A program made the position numbers and the translations under genes. A stretch of 64,000 nt of DNA, taken from the NCBI RefSeq assembly GCF_000622385.1, contig NZ_JASD01000008.1:3286001-3350000 (forward strand), in the 5' to 3' direction. Source of the stretch: Sulfitobacter noctilucicola (GTDB taxonomy: Bacteria; Pseudomonadota; Alphaproteobacteria; Rhodobacterales; Rhodobacteraceae). Below the pieces are notes generated by a model. That model made no database searches. It was not told where the DNA came from and worked only from the letters and a program-made list of their open reading frames with translations. Positions 27,595-37,442 of this stretch are shown piece by piece. Position 1 is the first letter of the stretch; every line of letters begins with the position of its first letter.

Positions 27595-29133
27595 CTACAT
27601 AAAGCTGTCAGGCTCCGCCGCTTTTCTTTGCGCAACAAAAGCATCAAGGGATTCGCGGATCGCGGGATCGAGCGGCGGTTGCTGGTAGTCACCCAGCATT
27701 TTCTGAACCCGCAGCGTGGCCAATGCCTGCGTGTCCCGCGCGCCCTCGTCTTCCCATGTTTCGAAGGGTTTGTAATCGAGCAGGTCAGATTTCCAGAAGG
27801 CCGTTTTGAAGTTATTCTGCGTGTGTTCACAGCCAAGATAGTGACCACCAGGTCCCACTTCGCGGATTGCATCCATGGCCTGTGCATTCTCGTCAATCTC
27901 GACGCCTCGGGCCAGATGATGCAGCGTTCCTAGCTGGTCTGCATCCATCACGAACTTTTCGTAAGAGCTGACCAGACCGCCTTCAAGCCAGCCACAGGCA
28001 TGGAGCATAAAGTTTACGCCTGACAGCAGCCCCATATTCAGACTGTTCGATGTCTCATAGGCAGCTTGCGCATCGGGCAATTTGGACCCGCAAAACGAAC
28101 CGGCCGAACGATACGGCAAGTTCATACGCCTCGCCAGTTGCCCTGCCCCATAGGTAATATGTGCAGCTTCAGGTGTGCCGAATGTTGGGGCTCCTGAATT
28201 CATATCGATAGATGTAACGAATGCGCCCATGATGACCGGCGCACCCGGTCGCACCAGCTGTGAATAGGCAATCCCTGCCAGCGCTTCAGCCAACACTTGG
28301 GTCAACGTCCCGGCAACAGACACCGGTGCCATCGCACCGCCCACAATGAAGGGCGAGATGATGCAGGCCTGATTGTTTTTTGCATACACCTCAAGCGATC
28401 CCATCATCACGTCGTCGAATGTCATCGGCGAGTTGATGTTGATCAAAGAGGTCATCACCGTGTTCTGCTGCACGAAGTCTTCGCCAAAGAGGATATTACA
28501 CATATCCACCGAATCTTGTGCGCGGCTGGGTTCCGTAACGGACCCCATGAACGGCTTGTCGCTCAATGTCATATGCGCGTGCAGCATATCCAGATGTCTT
28601 TTGTTCACCGCAACGTCAGTCGGCTCGCAGACCGTGCCGCCAGAGTGGTGCAGCCACTTGGACATATAGCCAAGTTTCACGAAGTTGTTGAAATCAGCCA
28701 TCGTTGCATACCTGCGCCCACCCGCAGCATCGCGCACAAAAGGCGGGCCGTAGACCGGTGCAAGTACAAGGTTCTTGCCACCGACCTCGACGTTACGCGC
28801 AGGGTTGCGGGCGTGTTGCGTGTATTCTGACGGCGCGGTCGCACAAAGCTTGCGGGCCAGCCCACGTGGGATGCGCACGCGCTCGCCGTCGATATCGGCA
28901 CCCGCTGCGCGCCAAAGCTCCAACGCTGCCGGGTTGTTGAGGAAGTTCACGCCGACTTCTTCGAGGATCATATCGGCGTTATGCTCAATGATCTCCAGCG
29001 CTTCCTCGGTCAACACTTCGAAGTTGGGGATGTTACGCTCGATGAATTTTGCTGTCTCGAAAGACACGGCACTGCGTTCTGCGCGTCGTGCCGCACCACC
29101 ACCACCGCGCCCGCGTCGTGCTGTTTCTGCCAT
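27595..29133 (-). CDS. Trimethylamine methyltransferase family (MttB superfamily) protein without pyrrolysine
   Basis: A 512-residue TIM-barrel methyltransferase of the MttB superfamily. The family blocks include EIIEHNADMILEEVGVNF, a central NQACIISPFIVGGAMAPVSV and 'GCEHTQNNFKTAFWKSDLLDY' (in part). True trimethylamine MttB carries an in-frame UAG for pyrrolysine; this gene has no internal stop, so it belongs to the non-Pyl group that includes glycine betaine methyltransferases. The substrate is a quaternary or tertiary amine by family knowledge, but which one is not known. No corrinoid protein gene is adjacent. The ATG at 29133 has GAGGGACG upstream; the N-terminus is Arg/Gly rich. Confidence 0.9.
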   Translation of the reverse strand: MAETARRGRGGGGAARRAERSAVSFETAKFIERNIPNFEVLTEEALEIIEHNADMILEEVGVNFLNNPAALELWRAAGADIDGERVRIPRGLARKLCATAPSEYTQHARNPARNVEVGGKNLVLAPVYGPPFVRDAAGGRRYATMADFNNFVKLGYMSKWLHHSGGTVCEPTDVAVNKRHLDMLHAHMTLSDKPFMGSVTEPSRAQDSVDMCNILFGEDFVQQNTVMTSLININSPMTFDDVMMGSLEVYAKNNQACIISPFIVGGAMAPVSVAGTLTQVLAEALAGIAYSQLVRPGAPVIMGAFVTSIDMNSGAPTFGTPEAAHITYGAGQLARRMNLPYRSAGSFCGSKLPDAQAAYETSNSLNMGLLSGVNFMLHACGWLEGGLVSSYEKFVMDADQLGTLHHLARGVEIDENAQAMDAIREVGPGGHYLGCEHTQNNFKTAFWKSDLLDYKPFETWEDEGARDTQALATLRVQKMLGDYQQPPLDPAIRESLDAFVAQRKAAEPDSFM

Positions 29134-29360
29134 GGTTCGTCCCTCGTTAAAGAATTTGACTTCTGCTACCCCATCCATCTTTCCGATCCCTACCGGATAC
29201 CGTCCTGTCAGGGTGAAAAGCGACATTCGTGCGGACCACGACCTGTGCGGCATGTCTGCTAAAGGTTTTGGAAGCCGCCAGAAGGGATAATTCCTGTCCA
29301 GTACGCGCACGTCGCAATGTGCCACTTGCGCCTCGGCGCGTGCAGACCTAATCAGGTTTC

Positions 29361-30935
29361 ATGACCAAAATGCTTTCCCCCTCCGACCACGACCGTCTGC
29401 TGATCATTGATTTCGGCTCACAGGTGACACAGCTCATTGCCCGTCGCCTGCGCGAATTACATGTGTTCTGCGAAATTCATCCCTTCAACTCGGTAGATGC
29501 GGCCTTTCTAGCCGACTTCGCGCCCAAGGCTGTAATCCTGTCTGGCGGACCAGCGTCCGTTTTTGCCGAAGGGGCCCCGCGCCCGCCTGCCGAGGTGTTC
29601 GAGCTTGATGTGCCGATCCTGGGCATCTGTTACGGCCAGCAGGTGATGATGGAAATGCTGGGCGGCAAGGTCGAGCGTGGCCATAACACTGCTGAATTCG
29701 GCCGCGCCTTCGTCACGCCAGAGGACGAGAAACTGGACCTCTTGCAAGGTTGGTTTGCAACCGACAAAGAACAGGTCTGGATGAGCCACGGCGACCACGT
29801 CAGCAAAATCGCCCCCGGTTTCAAGGTCTTCGGCACGTCACCCAACGCGCCTTTTGCGATCACCGCCGACACGACACGCAACTTCTATGCGGTTCAGTTC
29901 CATCCCGAAGTGCACCACACGCCCAATGGCGCGAAGCTTTACGAAAACTTTGTGCGTCTGGCGGGGTTCAAAGGCGACTGGACGATGAGCGCCTATCGCG
30001 AAGAGGCAATTGCCGCGATCCGTGCTCAGGTTGGCGATGAAAAGGTGATCTGTGGCTTGTCGGGTGGCGTTGATTCCTCTGTGGCGGCTGTCCTTATCCA
30101 TGAGGCAATCGGCGATCAGCTGACTTGCGTATTTGTCGACCACGGTCTGTTGCGCAAAGGCGAGGCTGAAGAGGTCGTGACCATGTTCCGCGACCATTAC
30201 AACATGCCGCTGATCCATGCGGACGAACAGGAATTGTTTCTAGGCGCGCTCGACGGTCAGGACGATCCTGAAACCAAGCGCAAGATTATCGGCAAACTCT
30301 TCATCGACGTGTTCCAGAAACACGCCAAAGAAGTTGGCGATGCAAAGTTCCTCGCCCAAGGCACGCTGTACCCTGACGTGATCGAATCGGTCAGCTTTTC
30401 CGGTGGCCCCTCGGTCACGATCAAAAGCCACCACAACGTGGGTGGCCTGCCTGAAAAGATGGGCCTGAAACTGGTCGAACCGTTGCGCGAACTGTTCAAG
30501 GATGAGGTCCGCGCGTTGGGCGTTGAACTTGGCCTGCCGAAATCCTTTATCGGACGCCACCCCTTCCCCGGCCCGGGTCTTGCGATCCGCTGCCCCGGTG
30601 AAATCACCCGCCCCAAGCTGGATATCCTGCGCGAAGCGGATGCCGTCTATATCGACCAGATCCGCAAACACGGTCTCTATGATGAAATCTGGCAGGCCTT
30701 TGTCGCGATCCTGCCTGTGCGTACGGTCGGCGTGATGGGCGACGGGCGCACCTATGACTTTGCCTGCGCGTTGCGTGCGGTCACATCCGTCGACGGGATG
30801 ACGGCGGATTACTATCCGTTCACCCATGAATTCCTTGGTGAAACCGCAACCCGCATCATCAACGAGGTGCCGGGCATTAATCGCGTCACTTATGACATTA
30901 CATCCAAACCTCCCGGTACAATCGAATGGGAGTGA
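29361..30935 (+). CDS. guaA: GMP synthase (glutamine-hydrolysing)
   Basis: A 524-residue enzyme that aminates XMP to GMP. The N-terminal class I glutamine amidotransferase has its nucleophile in LGICYGQQ (Cys90) and the His181/Glu183 pair in FHPEVHH. The ATP-pyrophosphatase domain has the PP-motif SGGVDSS (234-240). The dimerisation domain ends in [12 protein letters not shown] as in GuaA. The divergent gap to the methyltransferase gene is 227 bases; I see no riboswitch in it. It overlaps the next gene by 10 bases. Confidence 0.98.
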   Translation: MTKMLSPSDHDRLLIIDFGSQVTQLIARRLRELHVFCEIHPFNSVDAAFLADFAPKAVILSGGPASVFAEGAPRPPAEVFELDVPILGICYGQQVMMEMLGGKVERGHNTAEFGRAFVTPEDEKLDLLQGWFATDKEQVWMSHGDHVSKIAPGFKVFGTSPNAPFAITADTTRNFYAVQFHPEVHHTPNGAKLYENFVRLAGFKGDWTMSAYREEAIAAIRAQVGDEKVICGLSGGVDSSVAAVLIHEAIGDQLTCVFVDHGLLRKGEAEEVVTMFRDHYNMPLIHADEQELFLGALDGQDDPETKRKIIGKLFIDVFQKHAKEVGDAKFLAQGTLYPDVIESVSFSGGPSVTIKSHHNVGGLPEKMGLKLVEPLRELFKDEVRALGVELGLPKSFIGRHPFPGPGLAIRCPGEITRPKLDILREADAVYIDQIRKHGLYDEIWQAFVAILPVRTVGVMGDGRTYDFACALRAVTSVDGMTADYYPFTHEFLGETATRIINEVPGINRVTYDITSKPPGTIEWE

Positions 30936-31204
30936 CATTGCATGGATATCTGCGGTGCGCGGATGAGGTCGAAGCCGCGCGTGTGCGTTCGGCGCTGGAC
31001 GAACATATTCGCCTGACACGTCTGGAGGAAGGCTGCGTCTCGTTCCACGTTACGCCGACCGATGATCCGCTGGTATGGGAAGTGGCCGAAGAATTCACCG
31101 ATCCCGCCGCGTTCACCGCGCACGGGACCCGCGCGGGAGCCTCGGACTGGGCGGTCGCCACCAAAGGTATCACGCGGGATTATAAAATTACCGGCATGCC
31201 ATGA
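30926..31204 (+). CDS. Small ABM-domain protein (putative antibiotic biosynthesis monooxygenase family)
   Basis: A 92-residue ABM-fold protein. The pattern is one ferredoxin-like barrel: [12 protein letters not shown], then the helix [16 protein letters not shown], and a [16 protein letters not shown] strand-helix as in quinol monooxygenases (YgiN family). Dimeric ABM proteins oxidise quinones or haem-like compounds, but many have no known substrate. It starts inside the guaA end (10-base overlap) and its stop overlaps the DMT gene by four bases, so the three are co-translated. Confidence 0.8.
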   Translation: MGVTLHGYLRCADEVEAARVRSALDEHIRLTRLEEGCVSFHVTPTDDPLVWEVAEEFTDPAAFTAHGTRAGASDWAVATKGITRDYKITGMP

Positions 31205-32067
31205 ACCTGACCGTTCAGGCGGCATTATGGATGACCGGCGCTGTCTTTAGTTTTACCGCGATGGCCATCGCTGGCCGCGAGCTTGGCGGTACATTCGATA
31301 CATTCGAGATCATGATGTACCGCTCTGCCTTCGGCTTTGCGATTGTACTGTTGTTGGTTTTCGCGACCGGGGCACACCGTCAGATTGGCATTGGTGCCGC
31401 ACGGACCCACTTTTTCCGCAATGTGTTCCACTTCACCGGTCAAAACCTGTGGTTCTATGCTGTCACCATGGTTCCGTTGGCCAAGGTTTTTGCGTTGGAA
31501 TTTACAACCCCGCTTTGGGTTATCGTTCTTTCCTTTCTATTACTTGGCGAGCGGCTGACCAAAGTACGCGCGCTTGCAGCGATCTTGGGTTTTGTCGGCA
31601 TCCTCATCGTGGCGCGACCCGGTGCGATGACCGACATTAACACCGGAATGGCCGCGGCGGCATCCTGCGCTGTTTTTTTTGCGCTTACCTACGTCTTTAC
31701 CAAGCGTCTGACGCGGACCGAGACGATAGCCGCGATTATGTTCTACCTCACATTCTTCCAGCTCATTTTCGGGATCATCATGGCGGGCTATGATGGCGTG
31801 GTGGCGGCACCGACAGCAGCGACAATGCCATGGCTTGTCCTCGTCGCCTGTTGCGGCTTGCTCGCGCATTTCTGCATCACCAAAGCGCTTACGATAGCAC
31901 CGGCCACGGTAGTTGCACCGATCGACTTTGCGCGACTACCTCTTGTCGCCGTTGCCGCGATGCTTCTCTATAACGAAGTCATCGACCTCTGGGTATTTGT
32001 CGGTGCGGTGATCATCTTTGGCGGCAACTACCTGAACATCTGGTTCGAAACGCGCAAAGCCGCATGA
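31201..32067 (+). CDS. DMT (EamA) family transporter
   Basis: A 288-residue membrane protein with ten predicted helices in two EamA repeats. The repeat motif FTTPLWVIVLSFLLLGERLT is in the first half and IDFARLPLVAVAAMLLYNEV in the second. Family members export or import small metabolites such as amino acids, cofactors and sugars; the substrate here is unknown. It is coupled to the ABM protein by ATGA, and a second EamA gene lies 41 bases downstream. Confidence 0.9.
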   Translation: MNLTVQAALWMTGAVFSFTAMAIAGRELGGTFDTFEIMMYRSAFGFAIVLLLVFATGAHRQIGIGAARTHFFRNVFHFTGQNLWFYAVTMVPLAKVFALEFTTPLWVIVLSFLLLGERLTKVRALAAILGFVGILIVARPGAMTDINTGMAAAASCAVFFALTYVFTKRLTRTETIAAIMFYLTFFQLIFGIIMAGYDGVVAAPTAATMPWLVLVACCGLLAHFCITKALTIAPATVVAPIDFARLPLVAVAAMLLYNEVIDLWVFVGAVIIFGGNYLNIWFETRKAA

Positions 32068-32108
32068 AACGGATCGTAGATCGGTCTACAGCAGCTTAAG
32101 CTGATAGG

Positions 32109-33023
32109 ATGCAGTCTCAAAAAACCATATCTACCCGTGCCTGGGCCGAGATGCTCTTGCTTGCCATCCTTTGGGGGGCGTCCTTTGTGTCGATCCGCGT
32201 GGCGCTGGATGAGATCGGGCCGTTAACCGCCGTGGCGCATCGGGTCGGTTGGGCTGCCTTGGTGCTTTGGGGTGTTGTTGCGATGATGCGGCTGCCGGTG
32301 CCCCGCGCTCCGAAAGTCTGGATCGGGTTTCTGGGCATGGGTCTATTAAATAACGTCATCCCTTTTGGACTGATGGCTTGGGGACAGCTTTATATAGAAA
32401 GCGGCCTTACCTCGATCCTGAATGCGGCGACGGCGATCTTTGGCGTCATCGCGGCATCTATCTTTTTCGCGGATGAACGCATTACGCCACGAAAAGCGTT
32501 CGGAGTCTGTTTGGGATTTGCAGGTGTTGCCACCGCCATCGGTCTTGAGAACTTGCGGAACTTTGACATCCGGTCACTGGCGCAACTGGCCGTGATTGGT
32601 GGCACCGTGTCTTATGCATTGGCATCCGTCTGGGCGCGCAAGTGGTTGGGCGGGCAGCCGCCACAGGTCGCCGCTGCGGGTATGGTCACAAGTGCGACAC
32701 TAATTATGCTGCCGCTTGCAGTGCACGTTGAAGGGACACTCACGCTAAGGCTGCAAGCCGATACGCTGCTGGCCATAGGCTATTACGCAATTCTTGGCAC
32801 GGCTCTGGCCTATCTGCTGTACTACCGGGTGCTGGCCATGGCGGGCAGCGGCAATCTGATGCTGGTAACGTTGCTGATCCCGCCCTTTGCCATCGTCTTG
32901 GGCGCTGTGATGCTGAGCGAAGCACTACGCCCTGCAGCCTATGGCGGATTTGCCCTGCTTGCGTTGGGATTGCTTGTGCTTGACGGGCGCATCTGGCGCC
33001 GGATCAGACGATCCGCTAGGTAA
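32109..33023 (+). CDS. DMT (EamA) family transporter, second copy
   Basis: A 304-residue transporter of the same superfamily as the preceding gene, but clearly divergent from it. Ten helices are predicted. EamA motifs are LAILWGASFVSIRVALDEIG, SILNAATAIFGVIAASIFFA, and a second repeat near residue 240 (LLIPPFAIVLGAVMLSEALR). It does not begin with a signal peptide. The short gap from the preceding gene holds a 12-base palindrome, CAGCTTAAGCTG (32092-32103), just before the start. The substrate is unknown. Confidence 0.9.
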   Translation: MQSQKTISTRAWAEMLLLAILWGASFVSIRVALDEIGPLTAVAHRVGWAALVLWGVVAMMRLPVPRAPKVWIGFLGMGLLNNVIPFGLMAWGQLYIESGLTSILNAATAIFGVIAASIFFADERITPRKAFGVCLGFAGVATAIGLENLRNFDIRSLAQLAVIGGTVSYALASVWARKWLGGQPPQVAAAGMVTSATLIMLPLAVHVEGTLTLRLQADTLLAIGYYAILGTALAYLLYYRVLAMAGSGNLMLVTLLIPPFAIVLGAVMLSEALRPAAYGGFALLALGLLVLDGRIWRRIRRSAR

Positions 33024-33054
33024 AGGCAACGCCAAGCAATCCGGACCCTGCACC

Positions 33055-33909
33055 ATGCTCTACTCTACCGCTGCCGAATGGCGCGCTGCCGCAAATCGCA
33101 AAGTTCTGGTCTTCGGTATGTCCGGCCTTGGCAAAACACATCTGTCCGGGTTGCTGCGCGGTTCGGGTGACTGGTTTCACTATTCTATCGATTACCGTAT
33201 TGGCACCCGCTACCTCGGTGAAGCGATCGTCGACAATGCCAAAGCTGAAGCGATGAAGGTGCCGTTCCTGCGCGATTTGTTGTTGTCCGACAGCATCTAC
33301 ATTGCCTCCAACATCACATTCGAGAACCTCAGCCCAGTGGCCACGTGGCTGGGAAAGCCCGGCGATCCGGATAAAGGCGGCCTTCCTATGGAAGAGTACG
33401 TGCGCAGGCAGGAAGCGTTCCGTCAGGGCGAGATTGCCGCCCTCAGGGACACCGCATTTTTCGCCGACCGCGCACAAGCGCTTTATGGATACGAGCACTT
33501 TATCTGCGACACAGGTGGTTCCATTTGCGAATGGGTCGATGCGGACAATCCTGATGATCCATTGCTGCGCGAACTGGCTGATGAATGTCTGCTCGTCTGG
33601 ATCAAGGGTGACGACGCCCATACCGAAGAGTTGATCCGCCGCTTTGATCGTGCGCCCAAACCGATGGCCTATCAGCCCGAATTTTTGAGCCGCGTCTGGA
33701 GTGAATATTTGACTGAAAACAAGTGTGTAGAGAGTGATGTTAACCCGGACGAATTTGTCCGTTGGACCTATGCACAAGCGCTGGCGCACCGGCAGCCACG
33801 GTATCAGGCTATGGCAAAATGGGGGGTGACAATCACGCCCGACCAGATCAGCGCCCTGCGCAACGAAGCCGATTTCACAGACCTGATCGCCGGATGCCTG
33901 CCTGATTGA
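33055..33909 (+). CDS. P-loop ATPase/kinase-like protein of unknown function
   Basis: A 284-residue soluble protein with a Walker A motif early on, VLVFGMSGLGKTHLSGLLR (about 20-38), and IDYRIGTRYLGEAI after it. A possible Walker B is in YEHFICDTGGSICEW, and QAALRHRQPRYQAMAKWGV-type helices come late. The P-loop is of the kinase type, with an Asp-Thr-Gly-Gly where hydrolases have their Walker B acid. I do not recognise a named family; it resembles unnamed 'ATPase' entries of Rhodobacteraceae. The ATG at 33055 is 31 bases after the transporter, without a strong ribosome-binding site. Confidence 0.72.
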   Translation: MLYSTAAEWRAAANRKVLVFGMSGLGKTHLSGLLRGSGDWFHYSIDYRIGTRYLGEAIVDNAKAEAMKVPFLRDLLLSDSIYIASNITFENLSPVATWLGKPGDPDKGGLPMEEYVRRQEAFRQGEIAALRDTAFFADRAQALYGYEHFICDTGGSICEWVDADNPDDPLLRELADECLLVWIKGDDAHTEELIRRFDRAPKPMAYQPEFLSRVWSEYLTENKCVESDVNPDEFVRWTYAQALAHRQPRYQAMAKWGVTITPDQISALRNEADFTDLIAGCLPD

Positions 33910-34011
33910 CGAACTGTTTTGGGCTGACATCGCCTTTCTGTGACGGCGCTCCCCTTGGCAGACTTGGCACAGAGGGCTATCTAACCCCTTCACAACAGCG
34001 GACCCGAGCCA

Positions 34012-34932
34012 ATGCCTATCAAATTGCCTTCCAATCTTCCTGCCTTCGACGTACTGACGCGCGAAGGTGTGATGGTGCTGGACGAAGATCAGGCCGCCAC
34101 TCAGGACATCCGCCCTTTGCGCATCGCGCTTTTGAACCTGATGCCCAAAAAGATTCAAACCGAAAATCAGTTCGCACGGCTGATTGGTGCGACCCCATTG
34201 CAGATTGAGCTGAGCCTTCTGCGGATGACCGACCACCAGACCCGCAACACCGCAGCCGAACATATGGAGAGCTTTTATCGTCCTGTTTCAGAAGCTTGGG
34301 ATGAGAAATTCGATGGGTTAATCATCACCGGCGCGCCGATTGAACATCTGGAATTCGAGGACGTGAATTACTGGTCCGAGTTGAAACAGGTTATGAATTG
34401 GACGCAGACAAACGTGCATTCCACGTTCGGCGTTTGTTGGGGCGGCATGGCGATGATCAATCACTTTCACGGTGTCGATAAGCACATTCTGGATCACAAG
34501 GCATTCGGATGTTTTCGTCATCGCAATCTTGATCCGTCTTCACCCTATCTGCGCGGGTTCTCAGACGAATGTGTGATGCCCGTTTCGCGCTGGACCGAAA
34601 TGCGGCAGGCTGAAGTGGATGAAAAACCTGCGCTCAAGACCCTTCTAGGCAGTGATGAAGTGGGGCCGTGTCTGGTTGAGGACCCTGATCATCGTGCGCT
34701 TTATGTTTTCAACCACTTTGAATACGACAGTGACACGCTAAAGCAGGAATATGACCGCGACATCGCTGCGGGTACGCCTATAAATGTGCCGTGTAACTAT
34801 TACCCCTCCGATGATCCGGCGCGCCCGCCCGTGAATCGCTGGCGTAGCCATGCGCATCTGCTTTATGGCAACTGGATTAACGAGATATACCAATCCACGC
34901 CTTTCGACATGACCCGTATCGGACAAGGTTGA
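34012..34932 (+). CDS. metA: Homoserine O-acyltransferase (MetA)
   Basis: A 306-residue enzyme of the MetA family, acylating homoserine with succinyl- or acetyl-CoA in methionine synthesis. It begins [20 protein letters not shown]. The nucleophile is the Cys in [10 protein letters not shown], and YVFNHFEYD supplies the catalytic His and Glu region. Acyl donor preference cannot be told from these residues. The upstream 102 bases contain no SAM-II-type riboswitch that I can recognise. Confidence 0.96.
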   Translation: MPIKLPSNLPAFDVLTREGVMVLDEDQAATQDIRPLRIALLNLMPKKIQTENQFARLIGATPLQIELSLLRMTDHQTRNTAAEHMESFYRPVSEAWDEKFDGLIITGAPIEHLEFEDVNYWSELKQVMNWTQTNVHSTFGVCWGGMAMINHFHGVDKHILDHKAFGCFRHRNLDPSSPYLRGFSDECVMPVSRWTEMRQAEVDEKPALKTLLGSDEVGPCLVEDPDHRALYVFNHFEYDSDTLKQEYDRDIAAGTPINVPCNYYPSDDPARPPVNRWRSHAHLLYGNWINEIYQSTPFDMTRIGQG

Positions 34933-34942
34933 GCTTGGTGTG

Positions 34943-35914
34943 ATGCGGATGTTGCTGATCTTTTTTATCGCGGTGATCGTGGCCCTTGTGGGGCTAACCC
35001 AGTGGCGCGCTGCGCGGCAGGAAGCGCAAGCTGAAGCCGCGACACCTCCCAGCGGTGATTTCGTTGAGGTCGGCGGCGTGCCGGTGCATTACAAAGTTAT
35101 GGGTTCAGGTCCCGATCTGGTGCTGATCCACGGGGCGAGCGGTAATCTCAACGACTTTACCATGGGGTTCACCGACCGGCTGACAGACCGCTTCCGCGTC
35201 ATCCTCTTTGACCGTCCCGGTCTGGGGTATACCGGCCGGCCCGCCGGTCACGGTGGCGCATGGAACGCCGCAGAAGAAACCCCGACAGAACAGGCCCGTC
35301 TCTTGCAGTCTGCGGCTGACCAGATCGGGGTGACAAATCCTGTGGTACTGGGGCATTCGTTCGGCGGTGTGGTGGCACTCGCTTGGGGCTTGGAGCGCCC
35401 TGACGAGACTGCCGCTCTGGTTCTTGTTTCCGCCGTGTCAGAGCCTTGGCCGGGTAGCCTTGGCTGGACGTATCGGGTGTTCGGATCAAGCCCCGGTGGT
35501 GCTTTGGCTGTTCCTCTCGTGACCGGTTTTGTCCCGCAGCGTGTTGTTTCCGACAGTATCGAATCCATTTTTGCGCCTCAACAGGCCCCTGACGGCTATG
35601 CAAAGCATATCGGCGTTGGCCTGACGCTGCGCAGAGAAAGTACACGCGCGAATGCGCAGCAGGTGAACGCATTGCGCCCGCATGTGGTCGAGATGCAGAA
35701 AAAATACAGCACTTTGACAATGCCGATTGAGGCAGTGCACGGTGACGCGGATACCATCGTGCCACTGCAGGTCCATGCGGAAGTGCTGATGGGTGATGTG
35801 CCGGACGGCAATCTGACCGTTCTGTCCGGTGAGGGGCATATGCCACACCATACCTCGCCCGATGCCGTGGTCGACGCCATTGATCGCGCCGCAGCGCGTG
35901 CCGGTTTGCGTTAA
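34943..35914 (+). CDS. Membrane-anchored alpha/beta hydrolase
   Basis: A 323-residue alpha/beta hydrolase with an N-terminal membrane anchor (about 1-20). The nucleophile elbow is GHSFGG (Ser139) and the oxyanion-type HGASGN (63-68) precedes it. The acid is in HGDADTIVPL and the catalytic His is in GEGHMPHH. Substrate unknown; fold motifs only. It begins 10 bases after metA with a GTG ATG pair; I use the ATG. It may be co-transcribed with metA, but no functional link is apparent. Confidence 0.9.
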   Translation: MRMLLIFFIAVIVALVGLTQWRAARQEAQAEAATPPSGDFVEVGGVPVHYKVMGSGPDLVLIHGASGNLNDFTMGFTDRLTDRFRVILFDRPGLGYTGRPAGHGGAWNAAEETPTEQARLLQSAADQIGVTNPVVLGHSFGGVVALAWGLERPDETAALVLVSAVSEPWPGSLGWTYRVFGSSPGGALAVPLVTGFVPQRVVSDSIESIFAPQQAPDGYAKHIGVGLTLRRESTRANAQQVNALRPHVVEMQKKYSTLTMPIEAVHGDADTIVPLQVHAEVLMGDVPDGNLTVLSGEGHMPHHTSPDAVVDAIDRAAARAGLR

Positions 35915-35962
35915 TCCGATTAACATCCCATATAGAAGTAAATGAACGGTAAGGAGGCTTCC

Positions 35963-36832
35963 ATGGACCTGCCCTTTGACGGCGCGATCAGCGCGTACTT
36001 CAACGATGACGCACCGGAGACCATTCGGGCAGCGATCAAGCGTGCGGACAAAGATGAAATTCTCAACGCGAGCTATCCGCATTCCGAGCGGCTGGCCCGC
36101 AAGGTCTATGAAAAAGAAATGGACCGGTTGCAGATCGAGTTGGTCAAGCTTCAGGCTTGGGTGCGTCACACCGGCACGCGCATCGCTTGCGTGTTTGAAG
36201 GGCGCGATGCCGCTGGCAAGGGTGGCACGATCAGCCGTTTCCGCGCCAACCTGAACCCGCGCCATGCTCGCGTTGTGGCACTCTCCAAGCCGACCGAGAC
36301 CGAAAGGTCTGAATGGTATTTCCAGCGCTATATCAAACACCTACCTGCTGCGGGTGATATGGTGTTTTTCGATCGTTCATGGTACAATCGGGGTGTTGTC
36401 GAGGAGGTCTTCGGGTTTTGTACGCCTGAAGAACGCGCACAGTTCTTCGATCAGGTCAGCCCCTTTGAAAAGCTGATTACAGACGACGGCGTGCATCTGT
36501 TCAAGTTTTGGCTGAATGTTGGCCGTGCAGAGCAGTTGCGCCGGATGCTGGCCCGCGAATGCGATCCGTTGAAGCAATGGAAGTTGAGCGGCATTGATGT
36601 GAAGGGCCTGCCGAAATGGGATGCTTATTCCAAAGCCATTCAGGAAACACTCGCCCGCAGTCACTCTGATCACGCGCCTTGGACAATCATTCGTTCTGAC
36701 GACAAACGCCGCGCGCGGTTGAATGCGATCCGAACCGTGCTGCATGCATTCGACTATGATCGCAAAGACACCAAGGCGATTGGAAAGATAGATCACGGTG
36801 TTTGCGGCGGGCCGGAAATCTGGGATGCCTAA
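35963..36832 (+). CDS. ppk2: Polyphosphate kinase 2
   Basis: A 289-residue class I PPK2 that moves phosphate between polyphosphate and nucleoside diphosphates. The Walker A motif is GRDAAGKGG (80-88), Walker B lies in [12 protein letters not shown] (Asp137), and the lid motif [17 protein letters not shown] is present. The family reaction uses ADP or GDP; nucleotide preference is not evident. The ATG has GGAGGC upstream. Its last codons contain the start of the TetR gene, so the two are translationally coupled. Confidence 0.95.
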   Translation: MDLPFDGAISAYFNDDAPETIRAAIKRADKDEILNASYPHSERLARKVYEKEMDRLQIELVKLQAWVRHTGTRIACVFEGRDAAGKGGTISRFRANLNPRHARVVALSKPTETERSEWYFQRYIKHLPAAGDMVFFDRSWYNRGVVEEVFGFCTPEERAQFFDQVSPFEKLITDDGVHLFKFWLNVGRAEQLRRMLARECDPLKQWKLSGIDVKGLPKWDAYSKAIQETLARSHSDHAPWTIIRSDDKRRARLNAIRTVLHAFDYDRKDTKAIGKIDHGVCGGPEIWDA

Positions 36833-37442
36833 GAAGGGCTATCATCACGGCAATCTGCGTCAGGCCCTGACGGCCGCTGCGCTTGAGCTGATCGAGGCAC
36901 GTGGCCCGATGGGGTTCACGCTATCAGAGGCCGCTAAACAGGCAGGCGTCACGCCCGCTGCCGTCTACCGCCATTTTGACGGACGCGAAGCACTGATCGC
37001 CGAGGCCGCACAGCAGGGCTACGAGATTTTTGCGGATCTGATGGAATACGCCTATCAATCCGGTCAACCTTCAGCGCTCAAGGCGTTTGAGGCGACGGGA
37101 CGTGCCTATCTGGCATTCGCCCGCAAGTACCCCGGTCACTATATCGCGATGTTTGAAAGTGGCATTTCGATCAACCGCACGCCTGAACTGGCATTGGTCG
37201 CAAACCGTGCAAATGGTGTGTTGGAAAAAGCGGCGACCGATCTGAGCCAGCACATTCCTGAAGACAAACGCCCTCCGGCTTCCATGTTCTCCGCCCATAT
37301 CTGGGCAATGAGCCACGGGGTCGTTGAGCTGTTTGCCCGCAACTCACCCGGGCGCGCATCGCCCTTCCCGCCAGAAGATTTGCTCGAGACGGGAATAGGC
37401 ATTTATCTGCGCGGATTGGGTTTGGTACAGCCCGACGACTAG
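36825..37442 (+). CDS. TetR family transcriptional regulator
   Basis: A 205-residue regulator. The DNA-binding helices are in [20 protein letters not shown] and [20 protein letters not shown], with the typical FTLSEAA...TPAAVYRHF spacing. The C-terminal ligand domain (about 85-200) resembles the WHG-type TetR_C domains, with no clue to its ligand. The ATG lies inside the end of ppk2 (8-base overlap), so it may regulate ppk2 or simply share its transcript. It converges with the LLM oxidoreductase gene and overlaps it by four bases. Confidence 0.92.
   Translation: MPKKGYHHGNLRQALTAAALELIEARGPMGFTLSEAAKQAGVTPAAVYRHFDGREALIAEAAQQGYEIFADLMEYAYQSGQPSALKAFEATGRAYLAFARKYPGHYIAMFESGISINRTPELALVANRANGVLEKAATDLSQHIPEDKRPPASMFSAHIWAMSHGVVELFARNSPGRASPFPPEDLLETGIGIYLRGLGLVQPDD

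Noticed and set aside
29134..29360. Purine riboswitch upstream of guaA
   Set aside because: I found no three-way junction core with the conserved loop sequences.
33910..34011. SAM-responsive riboswitch (SAM-II) upstream of metA
   Set aside because: The conserved pseudoknot segments are not present in the 102-base gap.
33016..34263. 415-codon open frame on the minus strand across the P-loop protein and metA
   Set aside because: Shadow of two plus-strand genes; Cys/His-rich and without domains.
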